Shown: piece after piece, positions 61,174-64,000 of the stretch
Layout: every line of letters begins with the position of its first letter
Numbering within the stretch: position 1 is the stretch's first letter
Source: Acanthamoeba lenticulata
Lineage: Eukaryota > Discosea > Longamoebia > Acanthamoebidae
DNA: 64,000 nt
Direction: 5' to 3'
Assembly: GCA_002179805.1 (NCBI GenBank)
Contig: NAVB01000073.1
Span: forward strand, 1 to 64,000
The notes under the pieces: model-generated
Told to the model about the DNA's origin: nothing
What the model saw: the letters and a program-made list of their open reading frames with translations, nothing else
The model's database searches: none
Translations under genes and position numbers: made by a program

Positions 61174-61353
61174 CAGCCGAGGTGAGAATGCAGAAGACGC
61201 GTTGTGGCGCAACTTGTTTTCTTGTGTCGACAGCAATAAAACTTAACACCACCCTCCATCTGGAGAGCTGTATGTAAAGAGATGAAAGAGAATGAAGCGC
61301 AATCATAGTTTGAATTTTTATATGTGACCAAAGCGGAAGCACAAAGTGCCCAT

Positions 61354-61830
61354 TTACTTCCTGGTAGGCTCGAGATCCTTGGCCTCGCGCTGAAGCCTCT
61401 GGAGCTCACGCTGCTGCCTCTCCCTGATGTTTTCCGGGGGCCTCCTGTCCCTCCTGCCCTCCTTGGAGCGGACGCGGACGACGCGCGAGTGGATGGCGCA
61501 GCTCACGCAGTACTGCAGCTTAGCGTAGAGCTTAGGCAGCTTGTAGCCGGGGATCACGCTGGACTCCTCAATATCCCTGACAGCACCGCTCTCAACGATG
61601 TTCCTGACGTGGAACCTCTTGACGGCCTTGTCCTGTTGATTTCACAAGCACCACAACGGATTAGCTGCAGGACTTGAGGGCATTGAATGCAGCAATTGGG
61701 AAACAAATCCGACAGAATCGGGCTGCGATCGTACCTTAGGGGTGCACCTGTGGCAGTTGTCGCACCTGATGGGCTTGGTGTGGCCGCGGCCGTGAAGGGC
61801 GCGTCCGTGATTCCTCCTCTTTCTGGTCAT
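61354..61830 (-). CDS. RPS26: 40S ribosomal protein S26 (eS26)
   Basis: Two exons (61830-61735 and 61632-61354) give 124 residues. eS26 sits at the mRNA exit channel of the small subunit. Start [20 protein letters not shown], followed by the zinc-binding pair IRCDNCHRC. After the intron comes [20 protein letters not shown], then [16 protein letters not shown] with the second C-x2-C pair, and a basic C-terminus ([15 protein letters not shown]). All four zinc-ligand cysteines are present. The 5' leader region (61863-61889) is a nearly pure pyrimidine run on the coding strand. Confidence 0.97.
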
Positions 61831-62087
61831 GACGGGCAAGGGATAGGGAGAGACGCGCGATAGCGAGGGAGAAAGGGAAAAGAAAGAACACTGCGGTACC
61901 AAACGAGGATAAATCCCTCGAACCCAGTTTTTTGGTGGCTTTTCTCTTTCAAGCATCAGCCACTCATAATTCAGAAAATGGCCGCAAACCCAAAAATGCG
62001 AGAAATTGTGCCGGCTGGCGTGCGTTTCGAACATAACATGTGTCTTTGTTTGCTTGTTTTGGGCTGAGACCACACAGGGGGGTCATC

Positions 62088-64000
62088 TTAGCTATCATTC
62101 TCTTCAGCCTCATCGTCCTACACAAGAAGGAGAGGAGCAAGTCAGTTGGGTTGATCGCTGCAGGGGACGCAGGGAGGGCAGGTGTCGTACCGAATTCTGG
62201 TCGGGGTTAAGTAATCGGTCCATGGAAGTGGAGTGGATGTTGCTCTCAATGGCTTCCACCCATTCGTCCATCTGTGCAATGCACGCGCCGTGGTGTGAGC
62301 AGGTGTCATTCGAAGGCCAACGAGCACCAGGCACGGCGCACCTCTGCTTGGGACGAAGCACAGATCATGTACTCCTTGTGGTGACCTTGTCGGAAGCCCT
62401 CTCCTGAATTCGCCGCCATCGTTGTGATTGAGGTCGTGAGCGAGGCTCTTCACGGCCCAACATACGAGAGGACGATGCGCACCTTCTTTGGCCTTCTTGC
62501 ATGACTTGATCTTGGGCTTGTCCTTGTTCTTCTCTAGCTCTGGGTTGTAGATTTCGAAGCAGAACTTCTTCGATTGTTTCGTTGACCTGCGCACAGACAG
62601 GTTCTCTAGCGGCACCATCCCGCACGGCTCCTTGTCCTGCATGCGTCATGCGTGCGAGGGTCAATCTACTGCTTGGAGGGAGGCAAAGAGAAGGAAGACG
62701 ATGACGTACGCCAGGGCGGAGGAAGTAGTAGAGGCAGTTGTGGGTAAGGATGAAGTAGCGCTTCTTCCACGTGGGGATGCGCCCGCCCTGCTTGATGAGC
62801 CAGCCCTTCTTCTCGGCCGAGCCGAACATGACGCCGTCGACTTCCATCTTGATTTCGTTTCTTACAATCTTATCATACAAGTCCTCGAGGAAGGTTGTCG
62901 AAATCTCCTCTTGCATGTTCAGCTTCCTGTTGTGGTGGTCACAGTGGGATGATAAGCCTTGTTGTTGTTGTCGAGTGATCGACCACGTCAACGCCTGGCG
63001 ACACTGTGGGATGCGTACCGGTTATTGTTGATGAAGGCCGTCTTGGACATCTTGTCCTTGACTTGTGGGTTGTGAGCGTCTGTGTTGAGCATGAGCGTGG
63101 CAAAGGCCAGCATGTAGCATGTTTCTGTTCGAGAGAATGTCGCATGCGCCTGTCTTAGGCTTGCTTTCCTGCAGGAAGCACTGCGCGGGCCAAGACTCGT
63201 ACCGGAAAATTTGAAGACGTCGGGGCACGTCGCGCAGTATCGCTCGGCGAAGTGCGTCATGAATCGATCGACGATCTGCGCCTCGCCCGGCATCTTGAAC
63301 TTGGCCAAGAAGTGTCTGCATGTTTCAAACCCGCGGTCAGTCATGCCTCGTAGGCGCAATGCGCAATCGTTGGCTCGTTGTAGTACCGGAGGGCCTGGTC
63401 GAACGGCATATTGGCAAAGTTAAACTGTTCGATGTACGCCTTCAACAGCGCCACGCCTTCCTCATTGCTACAAGTCGTTAAAAGTGTGGTTGAAGAAAAC
63501 CAGGTCAGCGACTTCAGGAAGAAGCAGCCCAAGCGCGCGATGGGAAGGTACCTGTGGCTCAGATACTCGCCCAGCTTCATCTTGGAAAGGCCGGGCGTCG
63601 TGTGGCAGAATCGCGCGATGTCTTCCGGTGTCTGCTGGATGAGCTTGCGCTCCACCAGCCACTCGATCGCCGTCTCGGGCTTGGCGTTGAACTTGCGAGT
63701 GGCTTCGGTCATGTTGGCCTTGTGCTGCATGTCCTGTTGCTGGTCTCGTTCGGCAGCCATCTTGATGAGCATCTGCTTCGTGATAGCGCCACGGGCCATG
63801 TCGACCACCTTGCGTCCATTGTTGTCGGCCGCCTCGATATTGGCGCCCGCTTTGATCAAGATCGACGCGCTCTCCTCGCTTTCGACCTTGACCGCCAGCC
63901 ACAGCGGAGAACGGCCCTTGTGGTCGCAGTAGTCCACCGTCGCTCCCTTATCATCGTGCACACACGATCAGCGTCGCATTCCTCCGTGAAGCACTGGGCG
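62088..64000 (-). CDS. Ankyrin-Sec7-PH protein (cytohesin-like Arf GEF), 5' end beyond window
   Basis: Exchange factor for Arf GTPases. The gene is cut by the right edge; the outermost visible exon starts around 63945-63961. The N-terminal visible part is ankyrin repeat sequence (KGRSPLWLAVKVES, LIKAGANIEAADNNGRKVVD). The Sec7 domain follows: AIEWLVERKLIQQTPEDIAR, LGEYLSHR, LLKAYIEQFNFANM, FKMPGEAQIVDRFM with the catalytic Glu, and CYMLAFATLMLNTDAHNPQV. The PH domain reads KKGWLIKQGGRIPTWKKRYF, LTHNCLYYFLRPG, KEPCGMVPLENLSVR and DEWVEAIESNI, very close to the phosphoinositide-binding PH of cytohesins/GRP1. The last exon is short and acidic (DDEAEENDS). Human cytohesins have a coiled coil and no ankyrin repeats at the N-terminus. 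Confidence 0.92.

Overview
The window looks like nuclear DNA of a free-living amoebozoan, most likely Acanthamoeba or a close relative. The evidence is GC-rich coding sequence, many short introns (mostly about 55-100 nt, GT-AG), intergenic gaps often below 200 bp, and a gene set mixing animal-like signalling proteins (tuberin, NDR kinase, cytohesin-like ArfGEF, RhoGEF, TBC1D22-type RabGAP, Patched-like RND protein) with a homoaconitase of the alpha-aminoadipate lysine pathway. I found no prokaryotic operons, phage or transposon genes, or CRISPR. The species call is an inference from gene content and style. Gene models were assembled by eye from exon reading frames; spans run from start to stop codon and include introns.

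Layout, left to right. 0-6 kb: a class-I pyridine nucleotide-disulfide oxidoreductase (-), a tRNA-Thr(AGU) (-), a RidA protein (-), and a 747-residue RING protein with two copies of a Cys-rich module (+). 6-10 kb: three secreted-protein genes in tandem (+): a small Cys-rich hydrophobic protein, a papain-family protease ending in a cystatin-like domain, and a Ser/Thr/Pro-tailed protein. 10-19.4 kb: the large tuberin/TSC2 gene (-), head to head with an F-box/WD40 gene (+). 22-25.8 kb: a flavin monooxygenase and a membrane-anchored strictosidine-synthase/APMAP-like protein (-). 25.9-31.5 kb: PBZ-finger poly(ADP-ribose) glycohydrolase and a CH-LIM-LIM-LIM protein (+).

32-36 kb: homoaconitase (-) head to head with ribosomal protein uL5 (+). 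36.5-41.6 kb: a Patched/NPC1-like RND membrane protein (-). 42-50.7 kb (+): a DH-PH-PH-RanBP2 finger-Vps62-like multidomain protein, exosome subunit RRP46, and a DUF1295/steroid-reductase-like membrane enzyme. 50.8-55.6 kb (-): FIS1, an NDR/Dbf2-type kinase, and a small polyQ membrane protein. 55.8-58.7 kb (+): TBC1D22-type RabGAP. 58.9-64 kb (-): S28 serine carboxypeptidase, ribosomal protein eS26, and an ankyrin-Sec7-PH ArfGEF cut by the right edge.

Most genes are unrelated neighbours and not a pathway cluster. Two themes stand out. Four regulators act on four different small-GTPase families: Rheb (TSC2), Rho (DH), Rab (TBC) and Arf (Sec7). The 6-10 kb secreted-gene block has CCAAT/TATA-like promoters, whereas several housekeeping genes sit in compact divergent pairs. 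The most unusual items are the protease-cystatin fusion, the duplicated Cys-rich module joined to a RING, the RhoGEF joined to a Vps62-like domain, the PBZ-PARG fusion, and an RND protein that has lost its TM4 acidic residue.
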